From NCBI GenBank assembly GCA_020722815.1, contig DYKB01000015.1, positions 41,583 to 105,582 of the forward strand: DNA of 64,000 nucleotides, read 5' to 3'. The DNA comes from Caldithrix sp. (GTDB lineage: Bacteria; Zhuqueibacterota; Zhuqueibacteria; Thermofontimicrobiales; Sulfurfontimicrobiaceae). The notes beneath the pieces are model-generated. The model did not search any database. It had not been told where the DNA came from and saw only the letters and a program-made list of their open reading frames with translations. This document shows, in pieces, positions 37,418 to 46,086 of the stretch (positions are counted from its first letter, which is position 1; each line of letters starts with the position of its first letter). Position numbers and translations under genes: made by a program.

Positions 37418-38851
37418 ATGGAGAAATCAATTTTGTTTTTCATAAATAGGCTTACAACAAAATTCAAACGCCGCTGGAACAGCCAAGGCGGTTATCGCGA
37501 AATTCTTGAACTGGCCTTTCCGCTCATTCTCAGTACGGGCGCCTGGAGCATTCAACAATTTGTCGATCGGATGTTCCTCACCTGGTACTCAACCGATGCC
37601 ATCGCCGCCGCGATGCCGGCTGGTTTGTTGAATTATACTTTTATGAGTCTTTTTATTGGAACCGCCAGCTATGTCAGTACATTCGTGGCACAGTATGACG
37701 GGGCAGGCGCGTATAAACGAATTGGGCCGGTCATCTGGCAGGGCTTCTATTTTTCAATTATCGCCGGGCTGTTACTGCTGTTTCTTTATAAATCGGCTGA
37801 TGCTTTATTCAAATTTGCCGGTCATACGCCGGAAGTCCAGAAAATGGAAGTGATTTACTTTCAAATTTTACTCTGGGGATCGATTCCAACGTTGATTTCC
37901 ACCGTCTGTTCATCTTTTCTGTCCGGTCTTCAGAAACCGTGGCCAGTGGCCTGGGTCAATCTCAGTTCAATTGGCGTGAACATAATTCTGGATTATATCA
38001 TGATTTTTGGTTATTTCGGCGTTCCGAGAATGGGAATTACAGGAGCTGCGATTGCCACGGTCATTGCAGCTTTTTATTCCGCCATCATCTTCATCTTTTT
38101 AACATTTCGACCGGCATTTCAACATAAATTTCAGATGCTCAAGGGCTGGCGATTTGACTGGAAGCTGATGAAAAGACTGATGCGTTTTGGGGTTCCCAGT
38201 GGCATGCAATTTATGCTGGATTTACTGGGTTTTTCAATCTTCCTGCTCCTGGTCGGCCGATTGGGAACTGAGGTTCTGGCTGCGACAAACATCGCCTTTA
38301 ATATTAATATGATCGCCTTTATGCCCATGATCGGCCTTGGTATCGCCGTATCAATCCTCGTCGGACAGAATATTGGCCAGGAAACGCCTGAAGGGGCGAC
38401 AAAAGTCACCTGGTCAGCGTTTCAGATGACTTCACTCTATATGGGATTCGTGGCATTTTTATATGTGGCGGTTCCGGAATTATTTATCCTGCCATTTTCA
38501 ACACAGGCGGATGCTGCTTCATTTCAGATAATTCATAAGCTTGTAATCAAACTGCTGATTTTTGTGGCAATCTACTCCCTTTTCGATGCCATGAATATTA
38601 TTTTCGCCGGCGCCATCAAGGGGGCGGGTGATACGCGATTTGTCATGATCATGGCCGTCGTCTTATCCTGGATTCTGATGGTCATCCCCACCTACATCAG
38701 TTGCATCATCTATGGGAAAAATATCTTCTGGGCCTGGACTTTCGCCAGCCTGTATATCTCCGTCCTCGGCCTGGGCTTCTATTTTCGCTTTCGCAGTGGC
38801 AAATGGAAATCGATGAAAGTCATTGAGGATGATGTGATTTCCGGTATCTAA
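37418..38851 (+). CDS. MATE-family multidrug/metabolite efflux transporter
   Basis: A 477-residue inner-membrane protein with 12 predicted helices in two homologous halves (about 25-240 and 250-455), as in MATE exporters driven by sodium or protons. Supporting segments are LAFPLILSTGAWSIQQFVDRMFLTWYS at the start of the first half, GGITGAAIATV-type repeats, and FGVPSGMQFMLDLLGFSIFLLLVGRLG opening the second half. The substrate is unknown. The ribosome binding site is weak (no clear AGGAG within 15 bases of the ATG). Confidence 0.9.
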   Translation: MEKSILFFINRLTTKFKRRWNSQGGYREILELAFPLILSTGAWSIQQFVDRMFLTWYSTDAIAAAMPAGLLNYTFMSLFIGTASYVSTFVAQYDGAGAYKRIGPVIWQGFYFSIIAGLLLLFLYKSADALFKFAGHTPEVQKMEVIYFQILLWGSIPTLISTVCSSFLSGLQKPWPVAWVNLSSIGVNIILDYIMIFGYFGVPRMGITGAAIATVIAAFYSAIIFIFLTFRPAFQHKFQMLKGWRFDWKLMKRLMRFGVPSGMQFMLDLLGFSIFLLLVGRLGTEVLAATNIAFNINMIAFMPMIGLGIAVSILVGQNIGQETPEGATKVTWSAFQMTSLYMGFVAFLYVAVPELFILPFSTQADAASFQIIHKLVIKLLIFVAIYSLFDAMNIIFAGAIKGAGDTRFVMIMAVVLSWILMVIPTYISCIIYGKNIFWAWTFASLYISVLGLGFYFRFRSGKWKSMKVIEDDVISGI

Positions 38852-39240
38852 TCAACGATGTTCGGGATAAACTTTCAATTTAGTGTATTAATTTTTATAG
38901 CCGCTTATTAAGTTAGGGAGAAATTTTTCTTAAATTAAAAAACGGATTGAGGAATACCGATTAACGATTGTAACCGTTTACAGGATAGATCGAATCTGTC
39001 CTTCCCGCACGTTTTTGACGGAAATCCATCTTGCCCAAAATAATGGATGCCCGATAAACTTATACTCGAATGTTTTTATCGAGTAAACATTCGGGCCTAA
39101 TGTTTCGCGCTATGATGCTGAAATGGATGAAAATTTCTTAGATGTGCCGAACACAATTGTTATTTTACCGGATAATTTAATGAGATAAAACTCGAGACTA
39201 ACGGTTATATCAAATAACATTGAAGATTTATAGAAGGGAA
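38852..39240. other. Intergenic region upstream of glgC
   Basis: No gene is supported. A stem CGAATGTTT / AAACATTCG (39067-39093) is the only structure I see. Confidence 0.45.
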
Positions 39241-40456
39241 ATGTTAAAACAAATGGTTGAAATTATCACCATTATTTTGGCCGGGGGGAAAGGTACTCGT
39301 CTTTATCCTTTAACTAAAATGCGAAGCAAACCTGCCGTACCTATCGCCGGGAAATTTCGACTTATCGATATTCCAATTAGCAACTGTATCCATTCCAGCT
39401 TAAAAAAGATCTATATTTTGACCCAAGTTAGTAGTGAATCATTGCATCGACACATTTTTAAAACCTAATTGTTTGATAATTTCAGTAAAAATTTTATAAC
39501 AATCCTTTCTGCTCAACAAACAATGGAAAGTCTCGATTGGTATCAGGGAACAGCGGATGCCGTACGACAAAATATGCAATTTTTTCGACAAAAAGCTGAT
39601 TTAGTCCTGATTCTTTCAGGCGACCATCTCTATAAAATGGATTATCAAAAATTTATTAATTTTCATTTAGAAAAACAGGCAGACATTAGCATCGCTGTTT
39701 CTCCTGTATTTGAAGAACAGACATCAGAATTTGGTGTCATGAAATTAAACCAGAATTTCCGCATCTCTGATTATTTGGAAAAACCAAAAGATCCGGAACA
39801 AAGGGCAAAGATGAACGTATCTGAAAAAGTCTTTCATCAATTTGGATTAGCGTCCGGTGGTAGAACACATCTGGCATCAATGGGAATTTATCTTTTTAAT
39901 TGGAATGTTTTAAATGAATTACTTGAAAATACGAAATATGAGGATTTCGGAAAAGGGGTAATCCCATTTGCAATCCAACAAAAAAAATGTCTATGGCTAT
40001 CTCTTTAATGGCTATAGGGAGGACATCGGATCAATCAGAAAATTTTTTGAGACCCACATGGATTTAACAGAACCACTTCCAAAATTCAATTTTTATGATG
40101 AAGAAAATCCAATCTTCACCCACGCACGTTTTCTACCAAGCTCAAAAATTTTATTATCTAAAGTCAGTTATTCGATATTAAGTGAGGGAAGTATCATTAA
40201 CCGTTCACGGATCAATCATTCAATTATTGGTTTACGCTCAAGAATTGGTGAGAATTCGTTAATTGATCATTCAATTGTTATGGGAGCAGATTATTTTGAA
40301 TCACCAGACGAAATGATTCGACATGCAAATATGGGCATTCCCCAAATAGGAATTGGCGATGATTGTAAAATCCGAAATGCAATCATTGACAATAACGCCC
40401 GGATTGGTAATGACGTCAAATTAATAAATATTCACCACGTAATAGAAGAAGCCTAA
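39241..40456 (+). pseudogene. glgC: Glucose-1-phosphate adenylyltransferase, broken twice
   Basis: Together the pieces give a nearly full-length ADP-glucose pyrophosphorylase: [45 protein letters not shown], then AQQTMESLDWYQGTADAVRQ, LSGDHLYKMDY, and a left-handed beta-helix C-terminus (NRSRINHSIIGLRSRIG). The start is the ATG at 39241 after GAAGGG. Lesion 1 is an in-frame TAA at 39466-39468, where the family has Tyr (KT-Y-x-FD). Lesion 2 is a +1 shift at the run of eight A at 39980-39987. Intact, it would make ADP-glucose for glycogen. With two lesions it is probably inactive, unless they are sequencing errors. Confidence 0.85.
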
Positions 40457-40544
40457 AATTATGTCATCTGGGACGGCATCATTGTCATACCAATAAATTC
40501 AATTATCCCCAATGGCACTGTTATCTAGATTTTATCCCCCCAAA

Positions 40545-40660
40545 AAAACGCAAGAATTGTCATTGCAAGGCGTTTTATGCCGAAGTGATACCCTGATATA
40601 ACGCTGGAGATTGCTTCGTCTCTCAAAATGCTCCTCATAATGAAAGCCGGAGAGTTAACC
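40545..40660. repeat. MITE-like palindromic element, family 1, copy D (degenerate, short)
   Basis: Same orientation as copy A: TCATTGCAAGGCGTTTTATG, GGAGATTGCTTCGTC and AAAATGCTCCTC are recognisable. The terminal repeats are lost or strongly changed. Confidence 0.65.
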
Positions 40661-40702
40661 TCTGACTGCCTCAAAAGCTCGTGGTAATTCAATAGCGATA
40701 TG

Positions 40703-41146
40703 CTAAAATTCAAAATGATATGATTTTAGCCTGACAGCTATGGCACCCACCCCCTGCATCAAATACCGCTTCCGCTCCCCTGAATCCAGCACCTTCGCAC
40801 AGGTCTCCCAGAGGATTTTTTTGATCTGGTTGTATTTCATTTCAAAGGGATATTTGGGAGGAACGGCAGCAATGGTTTGTTGGGCCTTTTCGATTTGGCG
40901 CAGGGCGACATCAATCCAGACGTCTTCAAGGACACCTGGAATCTGGCCGAAAAGATTATCGATGTGCTCCAGCCGGACGGAAAGTATTTCGAGAGAACGA
41001 TTTCCATATCGGAAAATCGACACTTCAAAAGAATCAGCTTCGTGGTTAAGGTTACAACAGAATCCATTAATTCGGAAACAAACGACGCATTTTTGTCGTT
41101 CATTTTCGGCAGCCCACCTCCAAAATTCCTGAAACCCAAACTCCAA
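40703..41146 (-). CDS. Candidate protein of unknown function (uncertain gene)
   Basis: A 147-codon frame whose C-terminal 80 residues look protein-like and helical (DVALRQIEKAQQTIAAVPPK ... ERKRYLMQGVGAIAVR). The N-terminal third looks less natural, and a competing plus-strand frame overlaps it. No ribosome binding site, no recognised family. It could be a remnant of a longer gene cut by the neighbouring repeats. Confidence 0.3.
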   Translation of the reverse strand: MEFGFQEFWRWAAENERQKCVVCFRINGFCCNLNHEADSFEVSIFRYGNRSLEILSVRLEHIDNLFGQIPGVLEDVWIDVALRQIEKAQQTIAAVPPKYPFEMKYNQIKKILWETCAKVLDSGERKRYLMQGVGAIAVRLKSYHFEF

Positions 41147-41204
41147 ATAATTTCAAAATTTCCAATCCCAAATGGTATCGCTTCAATAAATGTGGGTAAA
41201 AGTA

Positions 41205-41257
41205 CCCTTCGACAAGCTCAGGGCACGGCCGATGCCGTTGGCTGAGCCTGTCGACGC
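41205..41257. repeat. Palindromic repeat (CTTCGACAAGCTCAGGG type)
   Basis: CTTCGACAAGCTCAGGGCACG pairs imperfectly with GGCTGAGCCTGTCGACG. This arm sequence is a well-known kind of dispersed palindrome in many environmental bacterial genomes. Confidence 0.65.
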
Positions 41258-41339
41258 CAGCTTTGCCATCAAATTTTGAGCGGATACCAATCCCAAATGG
41301 ATGAAAATGCAGCAAAATAGCAGAAATAATTTTTTTTCA

Positions 41340-41368
41340 TTGACAATCAACTTGAAATATTGTAAATT
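41340..41368 (+). promoter_or_regulatory. Sigma-70-like promoter of the toxin-antitoxin pair
   Basis: TTGACA (41340-41345), a 17-base spacer, then TAAATT (41363-41368), 60 bases before the antitoxin ATG. The -35 is a perfect consensus. Confidence 0.55.
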
Positions 41369-41427
41369 AAAATTATAACGCTGTATTTTCCCGCTAAGAA
41401 AAATTTTATATTGATGAGGTCTTTTCA

Positions 41428-41649
41428 ATGAACACAGTTGAAGTACCAGAATTATCAAATCTAAGTATCCCTGAAAAGATACTCTTCTTAGAGGATTTGT
41501 GGGATTCCATTGCATTAAATGAAGCAGAAATAGCAATGCCCGAATCTCATAAAATTGAACTTGAACGAAGATATAAAAACTACTTAGATGCACCAGGAGA
41601 ATTATTAACGCTGGAAGAATTACAAGCTAAAATTAATGAGGGCAAATGA
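41428..41649 (+). CDS. Antitoxin, addiction-module (RelB-like, TIGR02574-type) protein
   Basis: A 73-residue acidic helical protein with the family pattern: IPEKILFLEDLWDSIA near the start, then PESHKIELERRYKNYLDAPGE and a final LTLEELQAKI. Proteins of this type neutralise a ParE/RelE toxin encoded just downstream. The toxin start overlaps the stop by four bases (ATGA), a typical co-translation arrangement. GATGAGG precedes the ATG. It ends with TGA, showing that UGA serves as a stop in this genome. Confidence 0.9.
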   Translation: MNTVEVPELSNLSIPEKILFLEDLWDSIALNEAEIAMPESHKIELERRYKNYLDAPGELLTLEELQAKINEGK

Positions 41650-41951
41650 ATTATTCCATCAGATTCAGAGCCGAAGTCAAAGACGATGCATTACGCGCTT
41701 ATCGGTGGTATGAAGATAAATCCATTGGACTCGGTGAAGAATTTCTTCGAATATTTTATGCCAATGCAAGAGAACTTGTGAGAAATCCTTTGATTTATCG
41801 AAAAATTTACAAAAATTTTAGAAGACGTTTACTCAGACGTTTTCCGTATGCCATCTATTTTCTTATTGAGAATCATACGATTATTGTTTTTGGACTTTTT
41901 CACACAGCACGAAATCCAAGAAGAATTGAAAAAATTCTAAACGAACGCTAA
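41646..41951 (+). CDS. ParE/RelE-superfamily toxin
   Basis: A 101-residue basic protein with the ParE pattern: FRAEVKDDALRAYRWYEDKS at the N-terminus, FLRIFYANARELVRNPLIYR, then RRLLRRFPYAIYFLIENHTIIVFGLFH and the final ARNPRRIEKIL. Toxins of this fold either poison gyrase (ParE) or cleave mRNA on the ribosome (RelE); the YFLIE...VFGLFHTARNP layout is closer to ParE. Overlap with the antitoxin shows a co-transcribed pair. It sits at the edge of the AT-rich operon. Confidence 0.9.
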   Translation: MNYSIRFRAEVKDDALRAYRWYEDKSIGLGEEFLRIFYANARELVRNPLIYRKIYKNFRRRLLRRFPYAIYFLIENHTIIVFGLFHTARNPRRIEKILNER

Positions 41952-41975
41952 GATGATAGCTGGATAAAAATCAGT

Positions 41976-42650
41976 CTAAAACTTAATATGAATGCCTAAA
42001 TTCAAACCATTTTCTGATATTTCCTGACCAAATAAATTATTCTGACAAAAAAGCGAAAAAGAAAAACGTCCCCATTCTGGAAATATAAATCCTGATTCAA
42101 GACTCACTCTGGGTAAGGTACAATTATTATCTTCGTTATTTTGGCTTTTATGACCATAAAATGTACCAATTTTAAGATCATTAAAAATCCTGATGTCATA
42201 TTTTAAAATATCGCGAAGTTTAGTATAGATGACCGGCCCCAAAAGACCGGAATAGCCAGTGAGTTTATAATTTTTATGATTATTAAAATAAGCCCTTTCC
42301 AAATTAGTGGTCAACTTTATGTCGATTATCGAATCAAAATCGCGCATAATATAAAAACTATATCCAAGAGCAGCCTGATGCGAGCTCATTCCTTTTTGAA
42401 AAAAATTGCAATAAATGTGGCTTTTATGGGCTCGCAAATATTTATAGTCGATAAAAATCGACTGGTCGGGGGTAAGGTTGTAATTGAATTTTAGTATTCC
42501 GGAAAAAATTTGCTGAACAGATTGGTCAATTAAAACAAAACCATTTTGATTTGAAATAAAAAATTTAAATTTATATTTAAATATATTTTTAGAAAAACAA
42601 TTTTCTATAAAAAAAAATTGAATTAATAAAATTAGAAAAAAATTAAACAA
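41976..42650 (-). CDS. Predicted outer-membrane beta-barrel protein, last gene of the TIR/TPR operon
   Basis: A 224-residue protein with a signal peptide (hydrophobic residues 2-18) and amphipathic strands with many aromatics (FKFFISNQNGFV, LKFNYNLTPDQSIFIDYKY, GYSFYIMRDF). It ends LNLGIHIKF with a terminal Phe, the usual signal for barrel assembly. No family is recognised. It begins 9 bases after the stop of the TIR gene, so it is the fifth gene of the same transcript. The DNA is unusually AT-rich. Confidence 0.7.
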   Translation of the reverse strand: MFNFFLILLIQFFFIENCFSKNIFKYKFKFFISNQNGFVLIDQSVQQIFSGILKFNYNLTPDQSIFIDYKYLRAHKSHIYCNFFQKGMSSHQAALGYSFYIMRDFDSIIDIKLTTNLERAYFNNHKNYKLTGYSGLLGPVIYTKLRDILKYDIRIFNDLKIGTFYGHKSQNNEDNNCTLPRVSLESGFIFPEWGRFSFSLFCQNNLFGQEISENGLNLGIHIKF

Positions 42651-42659
42651 TTTAATCTT

Positions 42660-43484
42660 TTAGTTAATATCATAATTATTATTTTTAATTTGATTGATAA
42701 GTTTTAATAAATTATCATTGTAATTATATTTTGTAAAATCAGCCATTAATTTTTTTTGCAATTCATTAAAAAACTTATGAACATTATTCTTAAAATCAAG
42801 CAATCTTTCTCTTCTATCACTATATATAGAAATAGAAGTTCGCTTATTTAATGCTTTTATAATAAACTTATCAATATCGTCAATACCTATTTCAATAGTA
42901 TTTAGAACTTCTAAATATGTGTTATTTTGAAGAATATCCGTATCGATATATATAGGTACAAATTTTTTAATCTTCTTAAATTTTTGATTTAGTAAAGTTT
43001 CTGAGGCTTCTATAAAGACCCAAGGAGATCGTAAGCTATTTTTAGAAATTATAGAGATAGTCAAATCAGATTCTTCTATTGATTTATTAATGAAATCATT
43101 TATATCATCTCCAAAACATAATTTTTCAATATCGATTTTAATTTTTATATTTTGTTTTTCCAAATCGTTTTTTAGTTTAATAACAAAATTATTATCATTA
43201 TGACTATAAGAAATAAATACTTTTTTAATATAAATATATTCATCGTCTAATTTTTTATTTTTATCATATTTATGAACCAATAAAGGATAAAATAATAAAA
43301 TAAATAAAATAATTAATATTATTATGTCCAATAAACTTGAATCAAAATATTTTGAAATTTTTGGAATAAAAAAAATTAAAATATTAAAAAAAATAAACAA
43401 TAAAATATAAAAATTTTTTAAATTAAATTTAAAAATAATATAAATTAATATAACATCAAAAATTATTGGAAATATAATAAACAA
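42660..43484 (-). CDS. Membrane-anchored TIR-domain protein
   Basis: A 274-residue protein. Three membrane helices lie at about 2-20, 25-42 and 52-70. A cytoplasmic TIR domain follows at about 87-205: it opens with KKVFISYSHNDNNF, contains a DIEKLCFGDDIND loop, and has SPWVFIEAS in which Glu159 aligns with the catalytic glutamate of TIR NAD hydrolases. A helical tail of ~70 residues follows. Bacterial TIR proteins often cleave NAD or make cyclic-ADP-ribose-type signals in defence. Here activity is plausible but unproven. It is AT-rich and part of the five-gene operon. Confidence 0.85.
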   Translation of the reverse strand: MFIIFPIIFDVILIYIIFKFNLKNFYILLFIFFNILIFFIPKISKYFDSSLLDIIILIILFILLFYPLLVHKYDKNKKLDDEYIYIKKVFISYSHNDNNFVIKLKNDLEKQNIKIKIDIEKLCFGDDINDFINKSIEESDLTISIISKNSLRSPWVFIEASETLLNQKFKKIKKFVPIYIDTDILQNNTYLEVLNTIEIGIDDIDKFIIKALNKRTSISIYSDRRERLLDFKNNVHKFFNELQKKLMADFTKYNYNDNLLKLINQIKNNNYDIN

Positions 43485-43575
43485 ATAATAAATTTTATAA
43501 ATATTAAATAAAATAAAAATTGTAAATAAAAATAAAATTATTATTAATTTTTTATTATTTATAATATTTGATAAA

Positions 43576-45492
43576 TTATCTTTGATTAATTATTTTTTTA
43601 CAATTACAATTAATTTTTATAGTATTTAATAAAAATTTATTAAAAATTGATTTTGAATTATTTTTTCTAAAATACAATATTTTTTCATCAATTTCATAAA
43701 TTTCTTTATCTCTATTTTTTTCATTTAATGCTTTAAATACATATAATTTTAGCTTATTCCATTCACTAAATATTTTGCTATAATTTAATTCAGAAGACAA
43801 ATTTTGAATGTCATTTTCTAATGAATCAATTTTATTTTGTATATCATTAAGCAATTTAAGTTTTATCATAACATCCCTATAATTACTATCAATATTATTA
43901 ATTAATATAAAATAATAATAACTACATGATAAACATATTTTATGAAAATAATAATCTGCAATTAAATAAATATAATTATTCAATAAAATTTTACATAAAG
44001 GATATTTATTATAAATATTTTCTATTTTATTTTCAAGTTCTTGGATATTAACATCATCTAACTCTATTTTTAAAAATTTTGATAAATTTTCAATTTCAGC
44101 AATTCCTTTAAGTGTATTTTGTGCACTTGAATAAGAAGGACTTCCTTTATCAATTTGAGATAAATAGCTTTTAGCTGAAACTAATTGATTCAAATAAATA
44201 AAAGCACAAGCAATCTGCAAACGAGTGTCGTTGACTTTTTTACTTTTATTAGGATTTTTTTCATCTAAATTATTTGATTGTATATATGCGGCTAAAGCAT
44301 CAAGTTTATCTGAAATTTCTTTACTCCGTATTTTAGTATCACCAGTATTTATTAACGCAGATACAATTTCTTTAATAGTGATCTTTTTTATACATTGTTC
44401 AATTAATACCTGAAGTTCATTTTCCTCGTTTTCACATGTGACAAATTCGAAAGCTTTTTCAAAAAGTTTTCGTGCATTATTTGGATCTCTTCTTAATTCG
44501 TCTCTACCGTCAGAAAGAAGCTTATAATAATTTATTTTTTTCTGCGTAGTGTCAATTTTTTGACTTAATCCAGGAACGGCATTATCAAAATTTTCAGCAG
44601 CTAAATATTCAGATAGTGCAAGTTCATAATTATTTTTTGAAAATGCTTCGTTACCGCTAGCGTAATAGTTTTCGGCTACATCACGTTTAGTAATACGATC
44701 TTCTGTGATTTTTTTTCGATTTGTTATTAAAAAAATAGTATCTTTATTCGTACAGAAAGTTTCAGCTCGTTCCAAATGTTTATATTCTAATTTTGGCGCT
44801 ATTCTTTGCCATGATAATAAACGTGCATTCCATAAATAAATTTCTACTATTTTTGAAGAATCTAAATATTTCTCTCCTGCTGGACAAAGAGCATCAAGAT
44901 ATTTTTTAATCGCGTTAAAATTTGAATCTGAGATTGCTATTTTAAAAAGATTGTACTCAGATAATATCTTCAAAGAATCATTATCAGAAGTACTTTTCTC
45001 TACAACCTTTTCAAACGAATCTTTTGCTTTAACTGTATCTCTTTCAACTAAACTTAAAATACCGATTTTGTAATAGGCAGAAAGATATGTGGAATCAGTT
45101 TTTATCATCTCAATATAGCGTTCGATTGCTCTTAAATTTTTATCTTGCAAAATAAATAAATCTGCAATATATTGATGACATTCTTGCGAAAAGGGGTTTG
45201 GAAAAATATCTTGTTCATAGGATTGAAAAGCCTTTAAAGCTTTATCATAATTTCCTAAGTTATAATATGATCTACTTATTAATGAATCACAAGTTGCAAT
45301 AACAACAGAATTGCTATTCTTTTTTTTAATTTTTTCTGATTTATCAATAACCATTTTCCATTCTTTTTTTATAAATAAATTAATTAATTCTTTTTTTTCT
45401 TTTTTAAAATCAAAATTTGAAAAAATAATAAAAAATAATAAAAATTTAAAAATATATAAAATTTTTCTATCTATTAAACGCATTATAAACAT
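43576..45492 (-). CDS. Tetratricopeptide-repeat protein with N-terminal signal/anchor
   Basis: 638 residues. The hydrophobic stretch ILYIFKFLLFFIIFSNF at about 10-26 is a signal peptide or anchor, which places the repeats in the periplasm. TPR-like repeats run from about 35 to 190 (YYNLGNYDKALKAFQSYEQ, then ALFILQDKNLRAIERYIEM-type units) and again at about 275-470 (YYASGNEAFSKNNYELALSEY). The C-terminal part is helical and Lys/Asn-rich. The second ATG (45483) has better spacing to AAGG than the first. The repeats suggest a scaffold for protein partners, perhaps the products of neighbouring genes. The DNA is very AT-rich. Confidence 0.8.
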   Translation of the reverse strand: MFIMRLIDRKILYIFKFLLFFIIFSNFDFKKEKKELINLFIKKEWKMVIDKSEKIKKKNSNSVVIATCDSLISRSYYNLGNYDKALKAFQSYEQDIFPNPFSQECHQYIADLFILQDKNLRAIERYIEMIKTDSTYLSAYYKIGILSLVERDTVKAKDSFEKVVEKSTSDNDSLKILSEYNLFKIAISDSNFNAIKKYLDALCPAGEKYLDSSKIVEIYLWNARLLSWQRIAPKLEYKHLERAETFCTNKDTIFLITNRKKITEDRITKRDVAENYYASGNEAFSKNNYELALSEYLAAENFDNAVPGLSQKIDTTQKKINYYKLLSDGRDELRRDPNNARKLFEKAFEFVTCENEENELQVLIEQCIKKITIKEIVSALINTGDTKIRSKEISDKLDALAAYIQSNNLDEKNPNKSKKVNDTRLQIACAFIYLNQLVSAKSYLSQIDKGSPSYSSAQNTLKGIAEIENLSKFLKIELDDVNIQELENKIENIYNKYPLCKILLNNYIYLIADYYFHKICLSCSYYYFILINNIDSNYRDVMIKLKLLNDIQNKIDSLENDIQNLSSELNYSKIFSEWNKLKLYVFKALNEKNRDKEIYEIDEKILYFRKNNSKSIFNKFLLNTIKINCNCKKIINQR

Positions 45493-45502
45493 CCTTATAT
45501 TT

Positions 45503-46083
45503 TTAAAAAGATGGAAATAACGGTGGATTTGGTAATATATTTTTATTTAATCTTTTATTAAAATTATTTTTTATTATTATTTTAAATATATTAAAAACAG
45601 TAAATCCAGTTGTAATATATAAAAAAATTTTATTTTTATTACCAATTAAAATACTTAATAATTTTTTAGCTATTTTGTTTGTTATATTTTTATCTTTAAT
45701 TTCAAAATTAAATGATATTTTTTCAATATTATTATTTTTATAAAAAAATAAATGAATATAAAATTTAATTAAATTATTTTTTTATATGAATAAAATAATT
45801 TCAATGAAACTAATATTGAAATATCCATTTTTTTACCATATTCTTCTTCACCTGTAAATATTGATGAATTAGGACGTTGTATTTTCTGAAACTGCTCAAG
45901 TTGAGACATTTTTTCTTCGTTTAATATATCATATTTTGTTTTTTTTTCTATTTGATCTTTAAATTCATTTTCATTTAATTTTATTTTTTCATCATCAATA
46001 AAAAATAGTATTATTACTCTATTATTTTGAGAAAATAATAAATTATTTATAATTAAAATTATAAAAAATAAAAATTTATTCAT
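45503..46083 (-). pseudogene. Small CsgG/FlgO-like lipid- or membrane-associated protein, frameshifted twice
   Basis: The first frame (46083-45769, 104 codons) has a signal peptide and reads NNRVIILFFIDDEKIKLN, then KYDILNEEKMSQLEQFQ and GKKMDISILVSLKLFYSYKK. At a run of seven A it stops, while the next frame continues NNLIKFYIHLFFYKNNNIEK and ITNKIAKKLLSIL. Near a run of six T a third frame gives TTGFTVFNIFKIII and a final LPNPPLFP tail. The pieces in order match small secreted proteins with a CsgG/FlgO-like core, one C-terminal helix and a Pro-rich end. Either the gene has decayed or the homopolymers are miscalled. It lies 3 bases after the propeller gene and 10 before the TPR gene. Confidence 0.6.
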
Positions 46084-46086
46084 ATT

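Larger units (their letters stand above)
40457..41339. other. Repeat-rich region with ambiguous reading frames
   Basis: It contains a degenerate family 1 repeat (40545-40660) and a GACAAGCTCAGGG-type palindrome (41205-41257). Between them, 40703-41146 (-) and 40877-41245 (+) both have protein-like frames; neither has a good ribosome binding site or a family I recognise. Confidence 0.45.

Noticed and set aside
9068..39468. Genome-wide reassignment of TAA/TAG to tyrosine
   Set aside because: Most intact genes in the window end in TAA or TAG at the expected length, so these codons are normal stops.
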